Shown here piece by piece: positions 39,619-48,491 of a DNA stretch of 64,000 bases (the stretch's first letter is position 1; each line of letters opens with the position of its first letter). A program made the position numbers and the translations under genes. The stretch lies in contig JAJZUT010000005.1 in the NCBI GenBank assembly GCA_021847105.1, positions 1-64,000 of the forward strand, in the 5' to 3' direction. Below the pieces are notes generated by a model that saw only the letters and a list, made by a program, of their open reading frames with translations, was not told the origin of the DNA and searched no databases. This DNA is from Pseudomonadota bacterium (GTDB lineage: Bacteria; Pseudomonadota; Gammaproteobacteria; Steroidobacterales; Steroidobacteraceae).

Positions 39619-42600
39619 ATGGCTCTCATGAAGACCGTGCCGCACGTGCTGCGCCGTCCGCTGCTGTGGGTCCTGTTGCTCGGCGCGCTGATCGCCTGGA
39701 CCATCAACGCCTTGGTGCACATTCCGGTCGAAGTGCTGCCGACGTTCGACTACCCGGAAATCAGTGTCTTCGTGCATCAGCCCGGCGCGAGCGCGACCGA
39801 GCTCGAGAGCCTCATCGTTGATCCGCTCGAGGGGGAGATTCTGGCGTTGCCGCACCTGCAGAGCGTGCGCTCGAGCATGGGGAGCGGCACCGTCGAGATC
39901 GACGTGCGCTTTCGCAGCGGCTCGGTGGCTCTGATCGATCTGCAGGCGGTCAACGGAGCAATCGACCGGGCGCGCCGGCGCCTGCCCGCCTCGGTGCACC
40001 CCTTCGCGCAGATCATGGGTAATGCCATCAACGAGGTGGACGACTACTCGGCGCAGATTCCCGCGGCGATTGCCCCGGCCGAAGTCGAGCGCGACGTGCT
40101 CACCTCGATTGCCCCGGCGCTGCGTGCGCTGCCGGGCGTGCAGCGGGTCGAAGTGTACGGGCAGGGCGAGGAGGCGCTGTGGGTCCAGCCTGACCTCGCG
40201 GCGCTGCAGCGCTATGGTGTCTCGGTCACGGCGCTCGTGCGGGCGGTGCGCGCACAGGTGCTCCTGAAGCCCGCCGGGTATGTCATTCAAGGCCATAACG
40301 ACGTGCTGATCGAAGCACGCCATCTGCCCGTGCGCAGCGCGCAGCTGCGGCTCGCTCCGGTGCCGAGCGCGCACGGGGTGGTGCCCCTTGGGGCGCTGGC
40401 GCACATCGAGCGCGCGGCGGTGCCGATCCACAATGCCGTGCTGCTCGACGGCCGCCCGAGCGTGGAGCTGACGATCCTGAAGCAGCCCGGTGCGGCGACC
40501 ACTCCGGTGACCCGGGAGGTCGCCGCGACGCTGGCGGCCACCCGGGATGAGCTGCCGCCCGGAGTGCGCTGGGTGCGCACCTACGATCAGGGCCACATCG
40601 TGCATGCCATCGGTGCGGATCTCGGCCGCAATCTGCTCATCGGCATGGGGCTGGCGGTGGCGCTGTTGTTCTGGGTGCTCGGCGCCGGCCGCGGGGTGTG
40701 GATTCTCGCGTTCAGCATCCCGCTGTCGCTCGCGATCGGCATCGCCGCGCTCTACTACACCGGGCAGGATCTGAACCTGATGACCCTGGGGGCGCTCACG
40801 GTGGCGGTGGGCCTGCTCGCCGACGATGCGATCATCGTGCTCGAGAGCATCTATCACCGCTGGGAGCAGGGCGATGGACGCTGGGAGGGCATAGCGCGCG
40901 GTCTGCGCCAGATCCTGGTGCCGGATATCACCGGCACGCTCACCAACGTCGCGATCTACGTACCGCTGTTGTTCGTCGGCGGTCTGGTCGGGCTCTTCTT
41001 CATTCCGTTCTCACTGGCGATGACGTTCGCGTTGCTCGCCTCGCTGTTCGTATCGCTGACGGTGATTCCGCTGGCGCTCGGCTTCCTCGGGGCCTCCGCA
41101 CACGGCGCGACCGCCGCCGGTGCGCGTGCGCTCGAGTGGCTGCGGCGCTGGAACGATCGGCTGTTCGCGCTCGTGGCGCGCGGACCGCGCCTCAGCCTGG
41201 CGCTCACCGTCGCGGTGTTGCTGCTCTCGCTGCTCGGGCTGGTGCTCGTACCGATCAACTTCCTGCCGCTGCCGAACGAGGGCGTATTGCTCGAGTCGTT
41301 CACGTTGGCGCCCGGTACCTCGCTGCGCCAGACCCGCGCGGCGGTCGATGTCATGACGGCGCGGATCCTCGCCGACCCGGCCGTGGCGCACGTCTACGCG
41401 CGCATCGGCTCCTCCGGTGGCACCACCTACACCGAGCCAGCATATGCCGGGGAGATGCAGGTGGCGCTGAAGCGTGGCATCAGCGTCAATGCGCTCGATC
41501 AGATCGGCGAGCGCATCCAGCACGAGTCCCGCCTGCCGGGCGTGCAGCTGTCGGTCGACACCCCGACCATCGAGCGGCTCGGGGAGAGCCTCTCGGGCCT
41601 GCCGCAGCCGTTCGTGGTCCACATCTTCGGCAGCAGCATCCGGGAGTTGCGCCGACTCTCGCAGCAAATCACGGCGCGCCTGCGGCACATTCCGGCGCTC
41701 TCCGGCATCTTCAACAACGACGGGTACACCGTGACGCAATTGACGATTGCGCCGCGCACAGCCGCGCTCGCCGCCTACGGACTGACCCCGGCCTCGCTGT
41801 ACGCGCAGCTCGATCCGCTGCTCAACGGCGAGGTCATCGCGCAGGTGCCCGAAGGCAACGTGCCGCTCGATCTGTACGTGCGTCTGGCCGATGCGCCGCG
41901 CCGCTCGCTGGCGCAGCTCGCAGCGCTGCCGGTACGCACCGACGGATGGACACCGCTTGGGCAGTTGGCGCGTCTGTCGCTCCTCAGCACGCCCAATCAG
42001 ATCGATCACCTGGCCGGGGCGCGGGCGCTCGATATTCTTGCGACACCGAACGGAACGCTCGGCAGCACCGTCCGCGCGGCGCGACGGGCTCTGCGCGGAC
42101 TGCCGGTGCCGCCCGGCTACCGAATCACCTTCGGCGGGCTGTTTGCGCAGCTCGAGCGTGCCGCGCTCGCTCTGGCGATCGCGATGCTGGCGGCGTTCGT
42201 GCTCATGGTCGGCATCCTCATTCTGCAGTTCGACGGGTTGCTGGTGCCGGGCATCCTGCTGCTCGAGATCCCGCTGGCCATCACCGGCGGCACGTTGGCG
42301 CTGCTCGTGAGCGGGGTCGGACTGAATGCCACGGGCATCATCGGCTTTCTCACGCTGATTGGTATCGGCTTGCGCCACAGCATCGTGCTGCTCGATCGTG
42401 CGCGGCAAAACGAAGCGCACGGCATGCCACTCGAGCAGGCGGTGCGCGAGGCGATCCAGGTGCGCTTTCGCCCGATCGTGCTCACGGTGCTCACCGCCGC
42501 GCTCGGGATGTTGCCGACCGCGCTCGGCTTCGGACAGGGCGCTGCGCCCGAACAGGGGTTGGCGGTGGTGATTCTCGGCGGGCTCATCTGGAGCGCCGTG

Positions 42601-42675
42601 CGCTCGACCAATCTGATTCCGGCACTGTATCTGTACTGGCGGGGCAAGCAGCTGGTGCGGGAGCAGGCGCGATGA
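39619..42675 (+). CDS. RND-family efflux pump inner-membrane permease
   Basis: A 1018-residue RND transporter with two large periplasmic loops (about 35-330 and 545-850) and twelve transmembrane helices. TM4 carries Asp-Asp in GLLADDAIIVLESIYHR, equivalent to the proton-relay DD of AcrB-type pumps. The TM10 segment IGIGLRHSIVLLDRA has Arg-His where AcrB has the essential Lys, so proton coupling may differ. Sequence resembles heavy-metal (CzcA/CusA) and AcrB families in part, and no metal-binding Met or His cluster is obvious. The gene lies between adaptor and outer-membrane factor and overlaps the latter by four bases. Confidence 0.9.
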   Translation: MALMKTVPHVLRRPLLWVLLLGALIAWTINALVHIPVEVLPTFDYPEISVFVHQPGASATELESLIVDPLEGEILALPHLQSVRSSMGSGTVEIDVRFRSGSVALIDLQAVNGAIDRARRRLPASVHPFAQIMGNAINEVDDYSAQIPAAIAPAEVERDVLTSIAPALRALPGVQRVEVYGQGEEALWVQPDLAALQRYGVSVTALVRAVRAQVLLKPAGYVIQGHNDVLIEARHLPVRSAQLRLAPVPSAHGVVPLGALAHIERAAVPIHNAVLLDGRPSVELTILKQPGAATTPVTREVAATLAATRDELPPGVRWVRTYDQGHIVHAIGADLGRNLLIGMGLAVALLFWVLGAGRGVWILAFSIPLSLAIGIAALYYTGQDLNLMTLGALTVAVGLLADDAIIVLESIYHRWEQGDGRWEGIARGLRQILVPDITGTLTNVAIYVPLLFVGGLVGLFFIPFSLAMTFALLASLFVSLTVIPLALGFLGASAHGATAAGARALEWLRRWNDRLFALVARGPRLSLALTVAVLLLSLLGLVLVPINFLPLPNEGVLLESFTLAPGTSLRQTRAAVDVMTARILADPAVAHVYARIGSSGGTTYTEPAYAGEMQVALKRGISVNALDQIGERIQHESRLPGVQLSVDTPTIERLGESLSGLPQPFVVHIFGSSIRELRRLSQQITARLRHIPALSGIFNNDGYTVTQLTIAPRTAALAAYGLTPASLYAQLDPLLNGEVIAQVPEGNVPLDLYVRLADAPRRSLAQLAALPVRTDGWTPLGQLARLSLLSTPNQIDHLAGARALDILATPNGTLGSTVRAARRALRGLPVPPGYRITFGGLFAQLERAALALAIAMLAAFVLMVGILILQFDGLLVPGILLLEIPLAITGGTLALLVSGVGLNATGIIGFLTLIGIGLRHSIVLLDRARQNEAHGMPLEQAVREAIQVRFRPIVLTVLTAALGMLPTALGFGQGAAPEQGLAVVILGGLIWSAVRSTNLIPALYLYWRGKQLVREQAR

Positions 42676-44009
42676 GCGTGCCGTGGCTGCGCTCCGTCGG
42701 ACGCGCGAGTCTGTGCGCGCTGTGTGCCGCGCTCGCCAGCTGTGCGATCTATCATCCCAAAGCGCTCCCTCGCCACAGCACGTTCGCGACGATCGCGCAG
42801 TTACGGGCGCCGCGCCGGACTTTCGGACTGCCTGGCCTGAAACCCCAACCGCTCGATCCGGCGGCGGGCCTGACGGCGGTGAACATCATGCAGCTTGCCG
42901 TTGCGGCCGATCCGCTCCTGCGCGCCGAGCGCGCGCGTGTCGGAATCGCCCGCGCTCAGTTGTTCGCCGCGGGACTGCTGCCTGACCCGGTGCTCTCCGG
43001 CGGGTTGGGGAAGTCCCCGACCCGACTCGGCTACAGCATCGGATTGATGCAGGACGTGCGCGCGCTGGTGACTCTGCAGGCGCATCGCTCGGCGGCCCGC
43101 GCCCGGGCCCGCCAGGTCGATCTCCAGGTGCTGTGGCAGGAGTGGCAGGTGGCCGAACGGGCCCAGGTCCTGTTCATTCAGGCGCGTCAGGAGCACGCAC
43201 TGGCGCAGGTGCTGCGCCCGCAGCGGCATCTGTTCGGTCTGCTGGTGCAACGCGAACAGCGCGCATGGGTGCGGGGTGATGTGGCGGCGGCTCGCGCCGC
43301 TGCGGCGCTGGCAGCCTGGGATGGCGTGCAGCGGCGCTGGCGCGCACTGAAGCTGGCGCAGAATCGCACCTGGCATGGGCTCGATGCGCTGCTGGGGTTG
43401 CCTCCGGGAACACGCCTGGCGCTGCGCGGGGCAGCCGGCGTGAGGCCGCTATCATCTTCGGCAGTGCGCGCTGCACTCGTGGCGCTGCCCCAGCGGCGTC
43501 CGGATCTGCTTGCGCTGCGAGCCGGGTATGCCAGCGGCGAACAACAGTTGCGCGCGGCGATCCTGCGGCAGTATCCGATGCTGGGTCTGGGAGTCGATTA
43601 CGCGCACAGCGCTGATCAGGGCGTGCGCACCGTGGGCTTCACTATTCAGCTGACACTGCCGTTGTTCAACCGCAACCGGGGGGCGATCGCAGTGGCGCGC
43701 GCGACCCGGGCCTACCTCTATCGGCAGTATCAGGCGCGTCTCGATGCGGCTCTCAATGGCGCCGATCAGCTGGTGCGCACCGTGCGGATCATGCGTCAGC
43801 AGCTGCGCGTGCTCGATGCACGTGTTGCCCATCTGCAGCGGTCCCGGGCCGCGGCGGATGTGAGCTATCGTCGCGGCGAGCTGACGCTCGCGGGCTATTG
43901 CACCGTCCTCGCTTCGCTCGATGCCGTGCGAGCCGACGCAATCTCGTTGCGGGCGGCGTTACAGCAGGCTCGCGCGGCGCTCGATATGCTGCTGGCGCGA
44001 CCCCTGTGA
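42672..44009 (+). CDS. TolC/CusC-family outer-membrane efflux factor (lipoprotein)
   Basis: A 445-residue outer-membrane factor. The N-terminus has a lipobox LASC (lipidated Cys near residue 24) after a signal sequence, as in OprM/CusC. The rest is mostly long alpha-helices with repeated ARARQV, QARQEHAL and RRPDLLALRAGYASGEQQL, the last a signature of the OEP family. It completes the tripartite pump with the two preceding genes (ATGA overlap). A much longer open frame on the same strand reaches back into the pump gene but is a GC-codon artefact. Confidence 0.9.
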   Translation: MSVPWLRSVGRASLCALCAALASCAIYHPKALPRHSTFATIAQLRAPRRTFGLPGLKPQPLDPAAGLTAVNIMQLAVAADPLLRAERARVGIARAQLFAAGLLPDPVLSGGLGKSPTRLGYSIGLMQDVRALVTLQAHRSAARARARQVDLQVLWQEWQVAERAQVLFIQARQEHALAQVLRPQRHLFGLLVQREQRAWVRGDVAAARAAAALAAWDGVQRRWRALKLAQNRTWHGLDALLGLPPGTRLALRGAAGVRPLSSSAVRAALVALPQRRPDLLALRAGYASGEQQLRAAILRQYPMLGLGVDYAHSADQGVRTVGFTIQLTLPLFNRNRGAIAVARATRAYLYRQYQARLDAALNGADQLVRTVRIMRQQLRVLDARVAHLQRSRAAADVSYRRGELTLAGYCTVLASLDAVRADAISLRAALQQARAALDMLLARPL

Positions 44010-44035
44010 GGCGGCGCGGGTGCGCCGCCTCACAG
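44004..44035. terminator. 14-bp perfect hairpin, probable bidirectional terminator
   Basis: CTGTGAGGCGGCGC pairs perfectly with GCGCCGCCTCACAG across a GGGT loop. Both stop codons of the convergent outer-membrane-factor and MFS genes lie within its arms, so one element ends two operons. It has no T-run, so it acts as a stable barrier rather than a classic intrinsic terminator. Confidence 0.75.
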
Positions 44036-45277
44036 CGGGGCGTCGGTGTTTGCGGCCGGCGCGCTGCGCTCGGCGGGCTCGATCGCACCGAAGAAGCGCT
44101 GATAGAGCACGATGTACACTCCCTGTAGCGCCACGGCGATCAGGAACGGCGTGGTGAACTCGCCGCGATGGATCAGCCAGCCACCGATCACCGGTCCGAC
44201 GGCACGGGGGATCTGCATCGAGAGATTCTGCACGGTCGCGGCCACGCCGCGCCGCTCCGCGCGCGTCAATCCCGCCGCGACGGCCTGACGAACTCCGGCG
44301 GTGCCGCGGTTGAAGACGCTGCGCAACGCGTACAATGCGGCGGCGAGGCCGAAGTCCGGCGAGAAGGGCATCCCGAGCAGCATCGCCAGCCCCACCACCC
44401 GCATCGCCGTCACGGCCCGTACGCTGCCGATGCGCTGGCTCAGCCGGTGCGCGAGCACTGAGCCGAGTGTGGCCAGTGCGAAACTTGCCGCGAGCGCCGG
44501 ACCAATCGCTTGCGGGCCCTGCGCGTAACGGCGCAGGAACCAATAGGCGATCAGCGGCCCGATGATGCCAATGGCGAGCCCGTTGATGGCGTTAGTGAGG
44601 GCGAGTTTGCGGATGCGGCGGTTCTCGTCCCGCTTGATTCGCGCCTCGATGTGCTGATCGTGACGCGGTGCGCTGCGCGGCACCAGGACCTCGCGGGTCC
44701 AGGCCACCAGTCCGAGTGACACGAGCGAACCGAGCAGCGGCAGCGCAAAGAGCACGCGGAAGCTGCTGAGTTCGGTATAGCCGAGGCCGAACAGCGGCGG
44801 CACGGCGATGAGCAGCGCGCCGACGCCCATCCCGAGGAAACCGAGTGTGGCGTTGTACGACAGGGCGCGCCGGCGCTCCTCTCCGTCCACCTCACGCGCG
44901 AGCCAGGCCTGCTCCACAGGAGAGAACGGTCCAGCCGCGCCGTTCGCGCCGCGTCCAAACCCCGCGAGCGTCGAGGCGGCAATCAGCACCGCCTGATTCG
45001 GTGTGAGGATGGCCGCCAGAGCAGCGGCCGTGGCGGCGAGTTCATAGCCGATCAGCAGCCGCCGTCGACTCATGCGGTCACTCAGGGGGCCGATGATCAG
45101 CGTCAGGAGGGCGCCGAAGGCCAGTCCCGCCATGAGAATCACCCCGATGGCCGTGCCACTGAAGCCGAGCGCGTGCAGGTACAGACTGAAGCTCGCCACG
45201 GTTGCCCCCTGGCCGACGCTGCGCGTCGCCCGGGCCGCAAGCAGGCAGCGGACATTATGCGGGAGGCGTTGGGACAC
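44030..45277 (-). CDS. MFS transporter
   Basis: A 415-residue major facilitator with 12 hydrophobic helices and the MFS motif between TM2 and TM3, GPLSDRMSRRRLLIGYE (G-x3-D-R/K-x-G-R-R-type). A central hydrophilic loop of about 30 residues (PRSAPRHDQHIEARIKRDEN) separates the halves. No substrate can be predicted; family members export drugs or take up sugars and acids. It is convergent with the RND operon and shares its terminator hairpin. Confidence 0.87.
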   Translation of the reverse strand: MSQRLPHNVRCLLAARATRSVGQGATVASFSLYLHALGFSGTAIGVILMAGLAFGALLTLIIGPLSDRMSRRRLLIGYELAATAAALAAILTPNQAVLIAASTLAGFGRGANGAAGPFSPVEQAWLAREVDGEERRRALSYNATLGFLGMGVGALLIAVPPLFGLGYTELSSFRVLFALPLLGSLVSLGLVAWTREVLVPRSAPRHDQHIEARIKRDENRRIRKLALTNAINGLAIGIIGPLIAYWFLRRYAQGPQAIGPALAASFALATLGSVLAHRLSQRIGSVRAVTAMRVVGLAMLLGMPFSPDFGLAAALYALRSVFNRGTAGVRQAVAAGLTRAERRGVAATVQNLSMQIPRAVGPVIGGWLIHRGEFTTPFLIAVALQGVYIVLYQRFFGAIEPAERSAPAANTDAPL

Positions 45278-45387
45278 GAAGGACCGTGGGCCGAGCGGTG
45301 GGCCGATGAGTATCGGGTCGGCGCTGCCGCGGGCGCAACCGGCAAGCGGCGGACCGGGAAGTCCGCCAGGCGAGAGAGGCTAGCGAG

Positions 45388-46614
45388 TCAGCCGAGCAGC
45401 TCGGGCCGATGCGTGCGCAGCCGGTGCAGCCAGGGCTCGAACTCGCTCGCGGACATCGCCTTGGCGAGCAGCCAGCCCTGTGCCAGTGTGCAGCCGTACT
45501 GCCGTACCAGCTTCCAGTCCTGCAGTGATTCGACGCCCTCGGCGACGGTTTCCAGGCCGAGCTCACTCGCCATGTCGAGCGCCGAGCGCAGGATCACCTG
45601 CAGGCTCTCGCGTTCGGCGGCGCCGTGCACGAAGCTGCGGTCGATCTTCAGCTCCGTGAAGGGGATGCGCGCCAGCTGCTGCATGGAGGAGAAGCCGGTG
45701 CCGTAATCATCCAGCGACAGCCTGAACCCGCGCAGGCGCAGCCGCGTGAGGACCCCGAGGGCGACTGCCAGCTCGCGCAGCAGCGAGCTCTCGGTGACCT
45801 CGAGGACCACCTGTTCGGCGCGCAGATTGTGCTTGCGCTGCAGATCGGAGATCTCCTGGACCAGCTCGCCGCGCTCGAGCAGCAGCGGGGAGATATTCAC
45901 GGCAATGGACAGATCGAGTCCGAGGCGCGACCACTGCGCGGTCTGCGCCATCGACAAATCCATCACACGCAGCGTCAGCGCGTGGATGAGTCCATGCTGC
46001 TCCGCAACGGGAATAAAGGCATCAGGGGGGATCCAGCCGCGGCTGGGGTGATGCCAGCGGGCGAGTGCTTCGAGTCCCCGGACCCGGCAGGTGCCGATTT
46101 CGACCTGCGGGTGGTAGAAGACGATGATTTCCTCCCGCTCAAGCGCGAGGCGCAGCTCCTGCGGGTCGACCGGAGCAGTTTTGGCGGCCCGGCTTTCGGC
46201 CGGTTCCGGGCTGCCCTGGCGGCGCAGCAAGGTGCCGAGCGCGGACTGGGTCAGGGGTTTCGGCAGGCTGCCGAGGATGCGCAGGCCGAGTGCAGTTCCC
46301 ATGTCCTCTACGGACTGGCGCAGTGCGCTCTCGCGCGAGGAGGCGACGATGATCGGGGAGCGCAGCCGCCGTGCCGAGAGTGCGGCCAGTAGCTCCGGCC
46401 CGTCCATATTCGGCATTTCCAGATCCACGATCAGCAGATCCGGCGGTGCGGGCAGGGTGTCGAGCAGGGCGAGCGCGTCGACCCCGTCCTCGGCCTGGTG
46501 CACGTCCGTGATGCGCAATTCCCGGCACAGCGCCGCGCCGAGACTGCGTTGCACGCTGCTGTCGTCAACGATCAGCACTGAATCAATGACGCGCAGTGCA
46601 GCGGTGGCAGGCAT
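45388..46614 (-). CDS. REC-EAL response regulator, c-di-GMP phosphodiesterase
   Basis: A 408-residue two-domain protein. The receiver domain (about 10-130) has acidic pocket Asp17/Asp18, phosphoacceptor Asp64 in LIVDLEMPNMDG and conserved Lys in LPKPL. The EAL domain (about 150-400) has GLEALARW (the E-A-L signature), NISPLLL, EVTESSLL, LDDYGTGFSS, LKIDRSFV and ETVAEGVES; metal-binding and catalytic residues appear complete, so it should hydrolyse c-di-GMP. It is alone in its transcription unit with no adjacent histidine kinase. Phenotype (motility, biofilm) cannot be read here. Confidence 0.93.
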   Translation of the reverse strand: MPATAALRVIDSVLIVDDSSVQRSLGAALCRELRITDVHQAEDGVDALALLDTLPAPPDLLIVDLEMPNMDGPELLAALSARRLRSPIIVASSRESALRQSVEDMGTALGLRILGSLPKPLTQSALGTLLRRQGSPEPAESRAAKTAPVDPQELRLALEREEIIVFYHPQVEIGTCRVRGLEALARWHHPSRGWIPPDAFIPVAEQHGLIHALTLRVMDLSMAQTAQWSRLGLDLSIAVNISPLLLERGELVQEISDLQRKHNLRAEQVVLEVTESSLLRELAVALGVLTRLRLRGFRLSLDDYGTGFSSMQQLARIPFTELKIDRSFVHGAAERESLQVILRSALDMASELGLETVAEGVESLQDWKLVRQYGCTLAQGWLLAKAMSASEFEPWLHRLRTHRPELLG

Positions 46615-46783
46615 AGTCGCAGTGAACCCCTAGCCGCCCGTGAGGCAAGGGGGCGACATTCGTCTTCCGATCTGTATCGACGGGCGCAGGCCGGGACTTG
46701 AGCCTTCGCAGCCCCGAATGAGTGTGACCGCGGTCTCATTCAGGATGGTGGAATCCGCCAGCTCCGGGCCCGGGATCCGCGCG

Positions 46784-46812
46784 TTGCGTCCGGCGGACTT
46801 CACCGCTAGACT
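46784..46812 (+). promoter_or_regulatory. Promoter of tRNA-Val gene
   Basis: TTGCGT (46784-46789) and TAGACT (46807-46812) are spaced by 17 bases, matching sigma-70 -35 and -10 boxes, and end 18 bases before the first tRNA nucleotide. A GC-rich discriminator follows, as expected for stringently controlled stable RNA. Confidence 0.65.
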
Positions 46813-46830
46813 TGCGCTCCCTCGAGGGAT

Positions 46831-46905
46831 GGGCGGTTAGCTCAGCGGTAGAGCACTGCTTTCACACGGCAGGGGCCACTGGTTCGATCCCAGTACCGCC
46901 CACCA
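46831..46905 (+). tRNA. tRNA-Val (anticodon CAC)
   Basis: A complete cloverleaf: acceptor GGGCGGT pairs with ACCGCCC; D-arm GCTC/GAGC; anticodon arm CTGCT/GGCAG with loop TTCACAC, anticodon CAC reading GTG valine codons; T-arm ACTGG/CCAGT with loop TTCGATC; discriminator A and encoded CCA at 46903-46905. tRNA genes are common insertion points of genomic islands, and the region to the right is of degenerate and catabolic content; no repeated 3' tRNA end was noticed. Confidence 0.97.
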
Positions 46906-47703
46906 TAAGAATCTCAAAAAAATCAATAAGATAAACGCTGTCATCTGATCTTGGCACAGCGTGGATTTTCCTCCCGACGGACTCTGGAACGAGCGTTTAA
47001 CTCTGAGACGGTGGATTTGCCGCCTCCCGTGCCCGACTTCGGCATATTCCGCCACCGCCGGTGAACTCGCTGCGAAATGGTTCGGTGTGCGAGCTGCCCG
47101 ACACCTAGAGCGCGTTTCGGTCGAATGGCTCAATGACGATGGTCGCGTCGCCGTCAGCGGATCGCCCGCTGAGCGATCTGGGGGAGGTGCCACGCGGTGC
47201 CCCGGGCCACTCGGCTATCACGTGCAACGCAAGTCGGGACACTGCGTGGGCGCAGGACAATCCAACACAGGACACCCATGGCGCGACCCTCTGCTCCAGT
47301 AATCCCCGGGTGACTCGGGTTCGCCGCACGCACCGACTTTGCGCGCCGGTTGCTCCTCTGGGCAAAATTCACAGAGCCCAACGGGGCACCGCCAACAACT
47401 CCTCCTCCGGCGTACATTGCCGCTTCACGAATGGGATTGCTTTGCGCCGCTGGCTCTACGCCGGGCCGACGATCGCGAGAGCAGCTTTGGGGTGGTTGCG
47501 CCAAAAGGGATTTTGGAATCCCGAGACTCAGTGCCAGAAAAGCGCTTGCTGTCCGTCAGAAGGGCAGCTCTTGATGCCGGATGGTGCGTCCGAGAAGCGA
47601 CCAGCCACACAGCAGTCGTGCGCCTGACGGTCCGGCCGGCCCCAAGGCCGTATTGCGGCCGCCCCTCGTGGACGACCACCGTCAGCTGGAGGAATTGGCG
47701 ATC
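46906..47703. other. Long non-coding or degenerate region after tRNA-Val
   Basis: About 800 bases with no supported gene. Several frames are open on both strands but none has family motifs, and a minus-strand frame that runs through the tRNA gene ends in a protein string typical of spurious tRNA-derived predictions. The left part is locally less GC-rich. It may be the remains of an integrated element, but no integrase or transposase fragment was recognised. Confidence 0.5.
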
Positions 47704-48193
47704 TTAGGAGCTCACGCGTCCGCGAATCCTGCGCAGGGTAAAGAAGCTCAAGGCGGAGAATCCGGCGAGCATCAGGACGAGAGAACCCGGCTCCGGTACC
47801 GATGAGGTGGTGGGCAACGCGATCGTGCCTCCCAGGATGTCATAGAGCGATGCCGCGGAGGGTGAGGTAACACTATTGCCTGTAATGATTCCCCCATTGA
47901 ATCCCACCAGAGAGCCGGCTGTTGGGGTTGTGGTGAACTGAATTGCGCTGTGGTCGCCGGTGTTGCCATTGTTCCACATGGTCAGATCCCATCCCGATCC
48001 TGCGGTTGCAATAGAGTGCGTGAACCAATCGAAGGCCGACACGCCGGGATAAAGTGATCTCGAGACCATTCACTGCGCCACTCGTGACGTCTACACCTGG
48101 CGTACCCGAGAGCGCGCAAGTGGATCCGCTCGTACAGTTGCCTGGATTTCCCGATGTCAAATTTCCGGCAGTCCCGGAAACATTGTGGCCGAA
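47704..48193 (-). pseudogene. Frameshifted PEP-CTERM sorting-domain protein
   Basis: The C-terminal part ends in SVPEPGSLVLMLAGFSALSFF followed by TLRRIRG, a textbook PEP-CTERM exosortase signal (P-E-P motif, hydrophobic helix, basic tail). Directly upstream, another frame from about 48193 to 48055 continues with Gly/Ser/Thr-rich sequence (CTSGSTCALSGTPGVDV) and the two read through as one protein only if a one-base frameshift near 48055 is repaired (LEIT then LYPGVSAFDWF). A stop codon upstream and the lack of a signal peptide suggest the 5' end is also lost. A sequencing error is an alternative to a true pseudogene. No exosortase gene is in the window. Confidence 0.7.
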
Positions 48194-48491
48194 TCAGTCC
48201 GATGGGGTAGTGGGCTCTAGCTTGCCTACGTGGCACGCATCGTTGCAGCTGTGGAGTGTCGAGCTTTCCATGAAGGGAAACCAGTTGAACCTGAGGAGGT
48301 TCCAGTAGCCTGGCAGCAACTCGTGGGCGAGTGCACTCGGCTTATATCGATCCCGAACCGCGCGCCACACTGGTGGAGAATTCCCGCCGGTCGAGGCGCT
48401 CTCCGGCGCTCGGCAGCCGCTTCCCGGGCGCGCATTGAGTGCCGTCGCGCCGCTCGCTGTGGCATCGATCCGGGAGGCGGCTCAACCGTCC

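Noticed and set aside
38878..40857. A 659-codon open minus-strand frame opposite the adaptor and pump
   Set aside because: Arg/His/Gly-rich composition without motifs; antisense artefact of GC-rich coding.
40698..44009. A 1103-codon open plus-strand frame covering most of the RND pump and outer-membrane factor genes
   Set aside because: Only its last part (42672-44009) is protein-like; the earlier part is the third-codon shadow of the pump gene in GC-rich DNA.
46837..47193. Minus-strand frame running through tRNA-Val and ending GSNQWPLPCESSALP
   Set aside because: This peptide pattern is a known product of translating tRNA genes in antisense; not a real protein.
47133..47627. 164-codon plus-strand frame in the region after tRNA-Val
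   Set aside because: No recognised family, mixed composition and no ribosome site; kept as non-coding.
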